Part shown: piece after piece, positions 37,673 to 49,919 of the stretch
How positions within the stretch are numbered: the stretch's first letter is position 1
Layout: every line of letters starts with the position of its first letter
Assembly (NCBI GenBank): GCA_030159075.1
Contig: BROG01000808.1
Location: 97,501-161,500, forward strand
Length of the DNA: 64,000 nt
Reading direction: 5' to 3'
Source of the DNA: Atrina japonica
Taxonomy: Eukaryota > Mollusca > Bivalvia > Pterioida > Pinnidae
The notes under the pieces: generated by a model
What the model was told of the DNA's origin: nothing
The model's input: only the letters and a program-made list of their open reading frames with translations
The model's database searches: none
Translations under genes and position numbers: made by a program

Positions 37673-38487
37673 AAGATGTATTCCCGTTTGTTTATACGAG
37701 GTTGTGTACCGGCGACGTATACTCTAGTGTGCACAACAGATTTACTTAGTCCTATGAGAAAGAACTACAGATTCACTGGTGGATTTAGAAGGGGCATGGG
37801 GCACACGCCCCTGCTAAAATTGCCTCTTTTTAAATTGAAAATAGTAAAAAAAAAAGTTTAAGGGATGTAATACTGTCAAAAACTGTAACCAAATAAAAAC
37901 TTGACCTAAATACTCCCATGACGTATCTGTATGCCAAATTTTATTTCACTTTCTGCACCTGTTGCAGAGATATTGAGCAGAAACTGAATTATTGGAAATT
38001 TTCTAAGTTCAAGGGGCATAACTCTGTTGTTTGATGGTAACCTAATAAGATCTTGACCTTGTCTTCTCATGATGTATCTGTATGCCATACTTCATTTCAA
38101 TATGTGCACCTGCTGCAGAGATAATGAATGGAAACTTGGAATATCAACAGCAGCAAAGCAATATGCTCCTCCTTCTACATCGAGGAGCATAAATAACAAA
38201 GCCCTGTCTCCTTAGGTTAAAAAGATTTAGGCCTTGTTAAAGTTTTTGATAAGGTGTTCAAAGCCCAAGGTCACTATGTCAAAAGCTATGGTATGGTATT
38301 AAATGCTCTGGTCATAAGAAATTAATATACAATTCATGAATGTGAAATATCAAAGCCCTGTCCCTTGTGGTTCAAGAGATATAGGCCAGGTTGAAGTGTT
38401 GTCTACAAATGCTGTGGGGTATGACATATAATGTATAAGCTCTTTGGACAATCATCCAAGCTTAAAAGAACATTTAAAAACTGAAGT

Positions 38488-38520
<33 letters not shown>

Positions 38521-40708
38521 AGTCCAAACAAAGTTCTATGCTGGCAAATACTGCAATGTCCTACATTATGAATCCACTCCACCCCAGGGGGCATGTAATG
38601 TCGGTGAAGTGTGAGCTACTGAGCAACTCCTAGATGAACTAAAAGTCTAAGTTTGGTTATACTGTATCATAATCCAAACTTGAAATATTGCACTTTATAT
38701 GTAAGTGGGACAGAATTCCAGACAGACATTTTAATCCAAATACTAGGTGCCCCCGACGGACCATTCAGGCTGGGAGCATAAAAACAGAGAGAGAACTGCT
38801 TGCCTAAAACTACACGATTCTGAGATTACATCAACCTGATGACACAAACCAAACCATTCCATAGCATTCTTCATTTAGAAACAACCAGATTTTTAATATA
38901 CAAACCTCCAGAACATGCAGAAGCCAAAGACTCTTGCATAGTAAGTTAGTAACATGCATACATGTATGGCTGTTAAAACATTGTTTGTTTGATGTTGCCT
39001 GCCCATGCCTTCCAAGTGTGGGTGGGTAGGTAGGCAAATTATTCTTTTTTTCAAGAAAAGGAAATCATATAAAGCAAAATAGGTCTACTTTTAGTTAATA
39101 ACTGCCCCATTCTCTGTATACATTTTAATACAATGTAAATTCTGACATGTACAGTTAATGTGAAGAAAGATTGATATGTGTATCCATGTACATGTATATA
39201 TCATTAGCTCACCTGGTCTAACGAGGAATTTCAAGATTGTATTTCAAGCGTGTAAACATCTTAAAAAAAACAAGAAAATTCAGATAGGTTGATGGAAGTG
39301 GACCAGAAAAAAAAATCTGGATACAAAAATTGTGAAAAATTAAATTGGGCGACAGCATTTTGGGTAGGTAGACAGACAAAATCAAACAATTAAACTTCTA
39401 TTTAAGGCCTTATCCCACTTTAAAATCCTTTCAGAGGTTTATCATGTTGGCAACTATGGATTCCAAGTGATGAAAAGTGTAGAATACACTTTATGTTTAT
39501 ATGAATATTATTTCATGTAGTTTGAGTTTTAATAGTAAAAAAATCGTATCTATATACCCATTAACATGTCTGGTCTTAAATTATGTTCAATGAGTTTTAA
39601 CCATGGAGTTTTGGACAATAGCTGACCACTGCAAAGAACTGGTCCTTTGTTTTCAAACATTACCAATCTGTTTGTCATTTGTTTGTAGCCTATTTGTTAT
39701 CCCCGCCGTACAAAAATTTATATACTCATCCAGCCTATGCACCAAACATCATTCTGGTCAATGTACTGACAAGTCATTTGGATAATTTAAAAAGTACAAC
39801 ATGACGACAAGAAGTGCAATACAATTATTGATGCATCTATGTTTGAATTTGATTTTGAAGTGTTTTACCCCATACTTAATTTATATGGTGGTAGTCAGTT
39901 TGTAATGGTGGATAGACAGAAACAAATTACAATAGAATGTACCCCGAAGGAAACAACCAGTCTTCTGCAAATAAAATGACAAACTCTCTCACAAAATCAG
40001 GTGAGGGCCAAGTGGGACTTAAACCTAATCTACGCTGCCAGGAAGTGAGAGACGTCATGGTTCAAAGTGCGATGCGTTAACTGCTCAATTATGGAGTTAC
40101 CTGCATATCCATTTCTTTTGAAAGGTCGAGGTCATGAGATCAACATTTCAATAGAAATCACTTGCATCTACAAATATTTAATGGACAAAACTACCTTTTT
40201 CAAATTTCAAAACAATAGCAAAAATCATACTTAAGGCTATGAAAATATGGAACAATTTTTTATTGTACACTAGTACATGCATAATTGTAGATGTCTAGTA
40301 TGCATATTTATATTCTATATATCAATACATTATTAAAGTAGTATCACAATTAACAGGTATAAAAATGTTATACCCTAGTTCTCATATTGTTCACCAATAA
40401 AACTAGGTTTGATCTTTATCCACAAGTTAATGTTAATTTCTTCTTTTTTCTGTATGATTGGTGTGTAAGCAGTGTTTGAATACCCAGTTGCTGCAATAGT
40501 GAACAAGCAACAAATCTGTCAGATATCATCAAAAGTGGGTTCATATTTGCTATCACACAAATCCAACTGACGCATTCCATTTCTCATGTACAACTGTATA
40601 CTTCCTAAATGATGATGATAAATTAATCTCAACTGAATCTAATGTTTTTGGTAGTGAAGCAACTGAAAACAGGAAGAATATACACAATTGCAGTTTGTAA
40701 TGTTATTA
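37673..40708. other. Repeat-rich region downstream of HYPK
   Basis: It holds fragments common in such genomes (a GTGGATTTAGAAGGGGCATG-type transposon end near 37781, AAGGGGCATAACTCTGTTG near 38012), a family 2 SINE on the minus strand (39855-40100), and the 3' UTR of HYPK (AATAAA on the minus strand near 40261). I see no other gene. Confidence 0.45.
39855..40100 (-). mobile_element. tRNA-derived SINE, family 2
   Basis: On the minus strand it reads from a degraded tRNA-like head (TAACGCATCGCACTTTGAAC) through a shared body (CTTCTGGTTG, GACTACCACCATATAA) to the GTAAAACACTTC-type end. Compare the copy at 43565-43815. Confidence 0.6.
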
Positions 40709-41062
40709 TCAGTTCGTGAGAGCCACTAGTGCTTCTACAACATCTCCTTTGTGTTCTCGCAATTTTCTTTCTGCCAAAACACGCGAAATTTCCATTTCAG
40801 TTATTATAAGATCAACGTCTTCTTTATTTATTTTCACTTTTGCCAGTTCCCTTTCTCTTTCCTGTCTTTCGGCACGCTCTTTGGCTTTCCTGTCACTCAT
40901 GGCTTTCATTGCATCCCCTATGCTCTGGGCTGATATTTCTGCTTCCTCTACATAATCAGTAACTTTCTCAAGATCTCTTGCACCTGAATCGTGCTTTTTC
41001 GTCTTCATTTCTTTGTTTTTCTCCTCCATATCGGCTTGCGAGTCATCCTCGTGGTTCGCCAT
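40709..41062 (-). CDS. HYPK: Huntingtin-interacting protein K (HYPK) homologue, complete, intronless
   Basis: 117 residues from MANHEDDSQADMEEKN to EALVALTN. The animal protein is about 120-130 residues, so this is full length. Diagnostic blocks: KKHDSGARDLEKVTDYVEE near residue 23, the basic coiled stretch RKAKERAERQERERELAKV, and the C-terminal UBA-like domain with KINKEDVDLI, TEMEISRVLAERKLREHKGD and VVEALVALTN. In other animals HYPK binds and inhibits the ribosome-bound NatA N-terminal acetyltransferase (NAA10/NAA15) and has chaperone-like activity. An in-frame ATG 13 codons upstream (41101) exists, but known homologues begin near MANHEDD and this start has good context (AACATGG). The gene is one exon. 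It could be a genuine intronless gene or a retrocopy; the frame is intact. Confidence 0.95.
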   Translation of the reverse strand: MANHEDDSQADMEEKNKEMKTKKHDSGARDLEKVTDYVEEAEISAQSIGDAMKAMSDRKAKERAERQERERELAKVKINKEDVDLIITEMEISRVLAERKLREHKGDVVEALVALTN

Positions 41063-41170
41063 GTTTCCAAGTAATTTAGAGAGTGCGAGAACGGGCGACA
41101 ACTCTTAAAATAAATTATGCTATCCCGTGCCCGTGATGTCATACTATACACCAGAATAAATGATTAAAAA

Positions 41171-41171
<1 letters not shown>

Positions 41172-41235
<64 letters not shown>
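41172..41235. repeat. (AAT)n microsatellite
   Basis: About 21 perfect AAT units, roughly 110 bp upstream of the HYPK start codon. The only long trinucleotide array in the window. Confidence 0.97.
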
Positions 41236-41499
41236 CACCTTCATCACTAGACTGGACATAAATGAATACTGTGAATATCCAAGTCATCTGCAAATCATCT
41301 CTATCAAGCAGCCCGTGACAACACTGATTGAGAATAAATTGGAAAACTTCTTGGATGGTATTACCTTCAATTGTTAAGATAAAAATATTATATTATCCAT
41401 GCATATTTCATATGGTAGTTGGTCAAAATTGCAAAAAGTTTTTAAAAAATATATGAAAAATTGAACTTACAGTAATTAAATAGCTCATAATATAGGCCT

Positions 41500-41561
41500 A
41501 ACTTCCATAACCCAAATTTGAATCATGCATATGTATGATTCAAATTTGGGTTATGGAAGTT
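41500..41561. repeat. Perfect inverted repeat, 27-bp arms
   Basis: Left arm 41500-41526 (AACTTCCATAACCCAAATTT...) and right arm 41535-41561 (...AAATTTGGGTTATGGAAGTT) match at all 27 positions around an 8-base centre that itself contains CATATG. See the finding. Confidence 0.95.
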
Positions 41562-42373
41562 ATTTAAAGCTGTTTTTGGTCAATGTAAGAACTTTTTATC
41601 TATAGTAACAGCAGCAATCTTGGATAAAGGATGGGGTTACAGAACATCATTTTAATCTAAAGGAGTCTACCCAAAGACCAATCAGGCCAAATATTTTTGA
41701 AATTGATTAAATAGATTCTGAGAAAATTTGTAAAATAATAAAGAAAATTTTAGGTCTAATTTGGTCAAGTTTCAAAAGAGTTCAAAACGTATGAAAAAAT
41801 TTAGCTTTTATGACCCAAAGAATTAAATATGTTGATAAATAAAGCAGTTTTGGCCAATTTAAGTAAACTTCTTTTTATAGTAACAGCAGTCATTTCTGAT
41901 GATGCAAGGACTAATAACTGTATTTTAGGGAGACTGCCAATCACTAACTTTTGTTAAGTATGTTTACATGGTTTAGGATCTAAGCTATTGCAAAATGCCA
42001 AAATCATCATGGTCATAGCCTGGTAATGGTTTTAGGAGGAGCCACGATGCTCGTCGACTAAGGGGACCTGTAAATCATGAAACAAAATACAAAATGAAAT
42101 GAAGTGAAACAAAATGAAACAAAAAGATAATAAAATGACAGATGTTTTGAAATAAAAAAAAATTACTGGTTAACTGGTCCAATGAATAAAGGAATTTCTC
42201 TGATCAAAGAATTTTTTTACTGGTCTGTGTATATACACAGTTGAAATGAAATGGAAAATTACTGGTCAGTTGGACCAGTTATCAGATAGATTTCACCAGA
42301 CTTTTTTAAAAATTATTGGTTTTTCTGGTAAGACTGGTGACTTTCAAAAACTCTGAAATGGAAATATATTATG

Positions 42374-44178
42374 GGGACGACCATTTCTGAGGGGGGGGGG
42401 GGGCTGGCAGATTTTGGAAATAAATATTCTGGCCTTGAAAATATTAATAATCTGTCCTTGACTAGCAAGAAAATAAATAATCTGATCCTAACTGGTGCAA
42501 AAGTTGTGATAAAAATTAATTAATGTTTAAAAGTTTTGGGCTTGCTTCCCTCCCCATATTTCATTCTTCAATTTTTTGGGCTCGTTACGCTTGCCTTTTT
42601 TTTTTTAGTAAAGGATAGTCTCTTATGTATGACAACAAGTACATACAATTACTCTAGTCAGTGGTATTTTAATGTTATGCTTTATTACCTAAAAGTTAAA
42701 CTTGGTCATGTCAAGAAAGGGTTCATATGACTCCTTCCTGCTAGGTTATATGGATTTACTATATGTACAGTAAATTAAAATAAACTCAAAAGCCCAGAAT
42801 TTGACAAAAAAATGATTAGAACCTCTACACAGTGGAACCACGTCTAAAGAACACCTCGCTTAGGAGACTACTTCACAATTAAGACCACAAATTTCCAGTC
42901 TCTTAATGTTAAATCAGTACAGAACCTTACTTAAGAGACCACCTCACTAATCAGACCACTTTGAGTCGGTGGTCTTAATGGTGAGGTCTTGCTATAAATA
43001 AGAGGTTGGAAAATTAATAAAAATATATTACCAAAATTTTTGCGCCTCGCTACGCTCAGCAAACACAACTTTGAACTCTTCCTTCCCTCTAGCTTCAAAT
43101 CGTAGATCTGCCCTGGATTTGTCTATATATTTTGAATTTCATGGCTTTTGACTATGTTTAGTTTTATTTCAGTTTATCTCTAAATAGTTTGCCCTACATA
43201 TCAGTAAATAAATTTTGATTTGCGTTTCCTAAGTATGTATGAATATGAAAAAAAATTGCATTATATCAAATTGTATATGATTTAATTTCCCTACATTGTG
43301 TTATTATTAGCTAGATATATAAAAATTTAATCATTGATGATATCCAATTCTTTAAACTGAATGAATGCACCATTTTCACACGTACAAGTACAACATCTGG
43401 TCACACACCCCCCCACTCCAAGAAAAACTTTACACCCCCTCATTGAAAATTCCTGGATCCACCCCTGTAATTGAGAACAACAAAGTTTGGTTGAAGACAT
43501 TGTACAATGACTGTCTCCATCCATTTGTGTGTGTTTGTACACTTACCAAATACTAGAAACTGAATTTTGAATAGTGTTTTACGTCACACTCAACAATTTT
43601 TCAGTTATATGGTGGTGGCCAGTTTTTATTAGTGGAGGAGAAAACTTTTTAACAATGTACTGGGAAGAGACCACTAGACTTCTGCAAGTAAAGTGGCAAA
43701 CTTTCTCACAAATATCAGTTTAGTTTCCAGCGGGGCTCGCACCTGTGCTGATCAGAAGTGAGAGACTTCATGGTGCAAAGCCCAATGCTCTAACCACTCA
43801 TCCACAGAGGCCCCACAAATACCAGTTAAGGCTTCCACATTATTGAAATGGGATAACGTGTAAACTGTTACTTTTCTATGGGTTCCTTATCATAATCTTG
43901 CCTTGCAATAATCCAGTGTGCAGTGAGGTTTGTATTTTATAACACTTTTGAATAGTATATACTTAAATTACCCCTCAACCTCAACTCCCCGTTGAAATAT
44001 TTCTAGATCCGCCACTGCAATATATTATATTTCTGACCACATGACAATAGCAAAAAAAAAAAAAATGAAGAAAATAAATAATCTGTCCCTGGTCTGCTTG
44101 AAAATAAATATTGTCTATGAAAATAAATAATCTGACTCCACAAAATTTGCCATCCCCCCCAATCAAATGGTCGTCCCC
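42374..44178. mobile_element. Inverted-end DNA transposon or two opposed copies
   Basis: The left end GGGGACGACCATTT followed by poly-G, GGCAGATTTT and AAATAAAT-rich sequence has its inverted partner at 44070-44178 (AAATTTGCCATCCCCCCC, AAATGGTCGTCCCC). This type of end recurs in marine invertebrate transposons. Between them lie other transposon ends (near 43410-43460 and 43985) and a family 2 SINE, so it is a nested patchwork. No transposase is seen. Confidence 0.5.
43565..43815 (-). mobile_element. tRNA-derived SINE, family 2, best copy
   Basis: The minus strand starts GGGGCCTCTGTGGATGAGTG (A-box), with GTGCGAGCCCC as a weak B-box. The body includes CTTCTGCAGAAG-like and CTGGCCACCACCATATAACT, ending GTGTGACGTAAAACACT. 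It matches copies at 14760 and 39855 and tails at 22575, 58990 and 63345. Confidence 0.7.
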
Positions 44179-44756
44179 TAAAGGAATAAATACTAGGAAG
44201 CTTTAGCTGATATTGGTATACAACATTTAACAACATTATGGAGAGACATTTAAATCAATATAAACACCAGCTCCTACTTACTGCCTGCGTGATTAACTAA
44301 CATCAAGCAATCTTGTGCTTTTATAAGTGAAACTGTAACATATATTTTTTGCACTGCAGAATTTCCTCCATCACTGTTTTTGTTTTAAGGGGGGGTATAT
44401 ATTTATCTAATTATCACTACACTAGTACAAGTAATTAAACATCTTCCTTCCTGTTTTAAATAACAACATTACTCTTTACACTGCACCATTGCAGGGTTTC
44501 CCGATATGCTAATTACATTAGATGCGTCAACATACATATGCTAATTTAGGCCTACAACCATTAAAAGTCAGTCCTCACATGACATTGTTGTTAACAATAT
44601 GAAATTTGAAAATTTATGAGATCACTTTAAATTATATGTACAACTACTTTAATTGTGGGGAGTAGGTTGGACTTGTGAAATTTTTACATATATTAGACAA
44701 ACAAATTAAGTAAACGTTTATCATCAATATAAAAATTTCAGATACCAAAGTATAAA

Positions 44757-45262
44757 CCAATAGAACGTCCAGGACACAGATACAAATCCGGCAAAAATGG
44801 ACAAACACGGACCTCTGGAAACCAAGAGGTGGGATCAGGTGCCATGGAGGAGTAAGCATCCCCTGTCGACCGGTCACACCCGCCGTGAGTCCACAGTCAA
44901 GTCAATAATTTGTCAGTGAGTAGTTTACCTCTGTATATGAAATCTTCATATGTTGTGCACGCCCTGGCATATCGGATCATTTGTGAAATATAAACTCCAT
45001 ATGCGGGTGACTGAGGGATATTACTACTTAAATGTGGAAAATTTACGATGGGAAAGCCGAAATCGTCGCATTTATCGTATAGCTTAGTTGCCAATTTTCT
45101 GTCTGTGTTTATATTAAGTAAAATGTCTAAGTATGAAGCGTGTGTGCTTGATTCTGTTGTATCTTTAATTTCTAGTTCGTTGGGATATATCGCATTGACA
45201 TATGTATGAAAATTGTCATTATTAATTGACAAAACGTCGTCGATATATCTATACTTCATCAA
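44757..45262 (-). pseudogene. Reverse transcriptase fragment, probably Penelope-like, copy 2
   Basis: A 121-codon minus-strand frame begins KYRYIDDVLSINN, carrying the catalytic YIDD of reverse transcriptases, and continues with LEIKDTTES, YLDILLNINTDRKLATKLYD and AYGVYISQMIRYARAC to LLTDKLLT. The Y-I-D-D core within an RYIDD context resembles Penelope-like elements; I am not sure of the class. After LLTDKLL about 190 bp present in copy 1 (36955-37325) are missing and the frame joins the distal VTGRQ...MLTPP region. The upstream fingers and palm are absent. It is 5'-truncated and internally deleted. Confidence 0.75.
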
Positions 45263-45519
45263 TCATTCAAGAGAAAACAAATAAAAACAAACAAGAATGT
45301 GAATACTTGTACATATTTTAATATAAGTGATCATATTTAATCTTTACATCTAGATGACAAATGCCAATCAGGTGTCGTCTTTGCACATTTTAAAAATATC
45401 ATGAAAATGTATGAGGAGTACTTCATCATCAAAGCACCTTTAAAATGAGCACATTAGTATTAACATCGTAAATGACATGTAATGATAATCATTAATTGTA
45501 GAAGAGTTAATGAACCCGA

Positions 45520-46606
45520 GACAGCAAAGGCAGGTGTCTTACATTAAAGACAGGTATCTCTCAAAACGTATGCCTGTAACCTTCCCTATCAGTAGATAAG
45601 GTAACCTCAGATGTCAAAAACTATCCCCAATATCTTAACTATCAGTAGATACCTCAACATTAAAGGCAGGTGTTTGTCAAAATGTATGTGACCTTAACTA
45701 TCAGTATATCTTAACATCAAAGACAGGTGTTCATCAAAAGGTATCCCTGTAACCTTAACTGTCAGTAGATAAGGTAACCTCAACATTAAAGACAGGTGTT
45801 TGTCAAAATGTACCCCTGTATCATTAAATGTCAGTAGATAAGGTAACCTCAACATTAACAGGTGTTTGTCAAAATGTACTCCTGTATCATTGAATGTCAG
45901 TAGATAAGGTAACCTCAACATTAAAGACAGGTGTTTGTCAAAATGTACCCCTGTATCATTAAATGTCAGTAGATAAGGTAACCTCAACATTAACAGGTGT
46001 TTGTCAAAATGTACTCCTGTATCCTTAACTGTCAGTAGATACCTCAACATTAAAGACAGGTGTCCATAAAAAAGTATTCCTGTAACCTTAACTTTCAGTA
46101 GATAAGGTAACCTCAACATTAAAGACAGGTGTTTGTCAAAATGTACCCCTGTATCATTAAATGTCAGTAGATAAGGTAACCTCAACATTAAAAGGCATGC
46201 ACTGTTTGTCAAAATGTATCCCTGTAACCATAACTATCAGTAGATAACGTAACCTCAACATTAACAGTTGTTTGTCAAAATGTACTCCTGTATCCTTAAC
46301 TGTCAGTAGATACCTCAACATTAAAGACAGGTGTCCATAAAAAAGTATCCCTGTAACCTTAACTGTCAGTAGATAAGGTAATCTCAACATTAAAGACAGG
46401 TGTTTGTCAAAATGTACCCCTGTATCATTGAATGTCAGTAGATAAGGTAACCTCAACATTAACAGGTGTTTGTCAAAATGTACTCCTGTATCCTTAACTG
46501 TCAGTAGATACCTCAACATTAAAGACAGGTGTCCATAAAAAAGTATTCCTGTAACCTTAACTTTCAGTAGATAAGGTAACCTCAACATTTAAGACAAGTG
46601 TTTGTC
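45520..46606. repeat. Minisatellite, 60-69-bp units, about 16 copies
   Basis: Units contain CCTCAACATTAAAGACAGGT, GTTTGTCAAAATGTAC, CCTGTATC-TTAA and TGTCAGTAGATAAGG. Length variants lack 3 or 6 bases (AACAGG for AAAGACAGG; GATACC for GATAAGGTAACC). The minus strand therefore keeps long frames (LMLRLPYLLTFNDTGVHFDK repeats). One insertion near 46190 shifts the frame. I take it as non-coding. Confidence 0.9.
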
Positions 46607-48739
46607 ATCAAGCATCCCAAAACGGGAGAAATCATTTGATTGTTTTTTTTTGTGTGTGGGGGTGGTGCATGGATCAAATTTGAAATAAAAAGGCAGGACC
46701 AGAATTCATGGTGAAAAAAAAATCCAGGTTGAGCAATTAGTTGAAATAAAAAGGAACAACAGGATGTAAATGATAAAAAAGTAAATATCAGTTTGGGGGA
46801 AAACTTCAATATTGAGATAAAAATAGATCAACTGTTATACTCAACAAACATATAACAAGAAACCACTAAAGGCAGTATGGCTGTATTACGGAGCACTGAA
46901 AGAAATTGAAAATAAATTCTAAGGCTCAACCCCCCCCACACAAATGAGTATGTCTTCTGTAAGAAACAAGAATATAAATGGTTAAGGGATAGGAATCAAA
47001 TAGTTTTCAAGTTATAAGTAAAAAACATTAATTTTAGAGGTGCGGCAGGACATCCAAGGACTCCATATAGACCACAGACTGTCTCTTCATAGAGATCAAG
47101 ACTATATATAATTTAAGGATGGAGATATGTATGGATTTCAAGTTATAAGTACAAATATATATTTCAGGGTGTGGGGCAGAGCCCCTATATACATCCTTGA
47201 ATGTCTCTTCCCATAAAAATCGAGAATATATATGGTTTAGGTGTGGGGATGTCAACATTTTTTGAGTTATAAGTAAAAAACAAATTTCAGGGGATGGGGC
47301 ATGATCCTTTTATACATCACTAAATGTGCATTTCCATAAGAAACAAGAATACATATCTTTACAGGTGGCGATATGAAGTGTACTCAATCTATAAGTAAAG
47401 AACATTAATTTGTGGAGGTGGGGACTGGTCATCCATGGGCACCACATTCACCACAGAGGACATCTATTGCCACCATATACGGTACACCAGAATGTGTCTC
47501 TCTTTAAAGATCAAAGGATGTATCCCTCCAATTAGATAAACATCATAATGTATGTACTAAAATCACAGAAATGAGGGTCTCTTAGTCTCTATTAGGTCTA
47601 CATTAAAGTACCATGTAAATATGTAAGTCAATATAATAATTCCTACAATCACATATTCTTATTACATAACCATCTGTCTACTGGGTATGAACTGGAATTA
47701 GAGATGAAGTAATACCTATTCTAGGCACATGAACTTTATGTACTATGTTCAAATGATTCTTTTAATTCAACAGACCTATTGTTGCACCACTCATTTGACA
47801 GTAAAACATATAATTTTGGTTCATAGACACTCTGATGACAGTTAAACAGTTACCTCTACATTATTTACAAAAGACATAGTATAAACATAATAATTCATGG
47901 CATACAAATTAAAGACAGTTACGGGTAATCAGTGAAAATTCTCTGTGAAACCATCATTGAAAAATGGTTAGCCGAGAAAAATGATATTAAAAAACCACAG
48001 CTGGAGATTTTTCTGTGAATGATTTTTAGTACAAATGTAGATTAACTGAAGTTCAGAGAATTACAGATTGCAGACAATATATGAAATATAATGATTTAGA
48101 ACTACAGATCATATGAGCCAGCTGTGGAGAAAATGGTCCATACACCATAGCAAATGAAATTTCAGAAAACGAGGAATTTTTTCTAATTTTGTAGACTTTT
48201 TTGCAGTGGAAACAAAAAGTGTTGCTTTTGTTGCATTCATTCTCATATTGTTTTTTAAAATCCACATATGTAAAAAGTTTCTGGAAACATAAAAAATCAC
48301 AATGTCCCTCCAAAATAGAACTAAAGACCCTTGTCTCAGCTGCTGGTTCATATATCCAAATGCCTCAAAAGCAATTCGGTAACTTTCACATCATTATACA
48401 ATTTGACAATGATTCAAGTGTGTAAATGTATTACTTTGAAGTCATATGATCACCTATTGAATCATGTGACTTCTAACTGTCCATCTATTTATCCCTCCTA
48501 TAGTACAGTTGTGAACAAGATTTTTTGTTTCTTTCAAATGAACAGTTTACTAATAGTGCCTCAGGAGTAAATAAAATATTCTGAAAATCACTTGCATCAC
48601 TTTATCACTGTACCTCCTGGCCCTTCAAATGAACCATCAGATTTTGGTTTCGAATGAAAACCAAGATGAAGTGAAAAACCTGGACGGTGTCCACAAAAAA
48701 AATAAATAGTTCATTTTCCCCCAAAAAAACATACTGGTA
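46607..48739. other. Repeat-rich region with diverged 120-bp tandem units
   Basis: From about 46921 to 47530 four to five diverged units of about 120-125 bp recur (TTTCAAGTTATAAGTA, CATCC-TGAATGTCTCTTC, GAATATATATGG-TTA). The remainder to 48739 shows nothing I can assign. Confidence 0.6.
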
Positions 48740-48948
48740 AGGCCATAATAAAAAAAAATCCTAGATTCTCATCCCCGCCCGCCCCGATTTTTTTTATTTT
48801 TAAAATTACGTTTTTAAACGAATATAGTCGACCGGAAATATTCCGTGTCTTGTCCGATTCCGTTCCGTAATGTTCAATATTTAGATAACTTCCGGTGGTT
48901 ATTTTTATATTAAAAAGTAGACAACATGGTCTTCGCCGTTATTTCATA

Positions 48949-49041
48949 AGAAAATATAAGACGCTTGCTGATTGGTTGATTATAACGCAATAATGAATAT
49001 GCATTTACGATCAACCAATCAACGAACGTCTTATATTTTCT
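48949..49041. repeat. Inverted repeat with paired CCAAT boxes
   Basis: Arms TAAGAAAATATAAGACG...GATTGGTTGAT (from 48949) and ATCAACCAATC...CGTCTTATATTTTCTT (to 49041), with a 28-base centre. Each arm carries a CCAAT box facing outwards or inwards. Just after it comes AAAATGGAGACAGACGACG, a possible start codon. Confidence 0.75.
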
Positions 49042-49353
49042 TCTGTTCAAAATGGAGACAGACGACGTGAATACAAAAAAAACGATGGGTAGCTAGAATA
49101 AACATCTCATAGATATGGCATTATGTCATGTCATAACTTAATGACGAGGGATTTATAAATCTAAAAGATCAAGTAAGCATATCAACAAATATCGGACGTC
49201 AGCAATAAGAAATTGGTTGAAATGATCGCTAAACTGCTGTGAAAATGTCACAGCATATTGCTACGAAAAAAATATATGGGAGGACTTCTGCCCCTGATTT
49301 TACCACTATAATATCTCTTAAAATCGGGGCCGAAAGTTCGACCTAGTTTTCAG

Positions 49354-49590
49354 GCAGATAAGCGACAGTTACTGTTGGGAAATCTAACGACGGAACGCTC
49401 GTTTCATGTAACCCTGGATGCAAAGTTTGCGATATTGTCTTTTGGCAACTATATTCAGTTTTCCCAGAACTCGGATGATTCTGAAAAACTAACAATGATC
49501 CTGTTCATGATGCAATCAGTAATCTTGTCTGCAGCATCAATGCAAACCATTTACCCGAGAAGCATAGCAGCCCAGTTAATGACTAAATAA
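49354..49590 (+). CDS. Possible terminal exon inside the 48740-50599 element
   Basis: Acceptor CCTAGTTTTCAG ends at 49353, then a frame ADKRQLLLGNLTTERSFH runs on to IAAQLMTK and a stop, with AATAAA directly overlapping the stop region (49586 on). It looks like a real last exon (about 79 residues), but no upstream exon in matching phase was found. The short ATG frame at 49053 ends in a possible donor of the wrong phase. It could be the relic of a transposase or of a captured gene; not recognised. Confidence 0.3.
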   Translation, partial: ADKRQLLLGNLTTERSFHVTLDAKFAILSFGNYIQFSQNSDDSEKLTMILFMMQSVILSAASMQTIYPRSIAAQLMTK

Positions 49591-49919
49591 AACTACAGAA
49601 TGACATTATTGAATGCCTACAAAAGCAAATTGTAGGATTTCTTAGTGCCAATGTTGACTCTCTTTGTAAGTCGTTTTTTCATACATTAACATTGGCTGTC
49701 TGTCTATGGTAGCCTACATTGATGAAAATCATCATACATTAGAAGGAATGGGATGCCATATACCAGCACCTCTTGCTCATTCGAAGCGGTATCAACGGCC
49801 TTCAAGCAAGAAAAAAAATGTAAGTAGGATTCCTCATTTTTGGAATGACATTGGTTACAATTTTGGTATCTAGTGCATAGGCGTCGGCGCCGGCGCCGGG
49901 GGGGGGGGGGGGCTTAGTC

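Larger units (their letters stand above)
41063..42370. other. Upstream of HYPK: 5' region, trinucleotide array and palindrome
   Basis: It holds the likely HYPK promoter and 5' UTR, an (AAT)n array (41172-41235) and a perfect 27-bp inverted repeat (41500-41561). The rest is AT-rich with no recognisable gene. Confidence 0.5.

Noticed and set aside
40716..40955. Plus-strand frames over HYPK
   Set aside because: Antisense shadows of the HYPK coding sequence.
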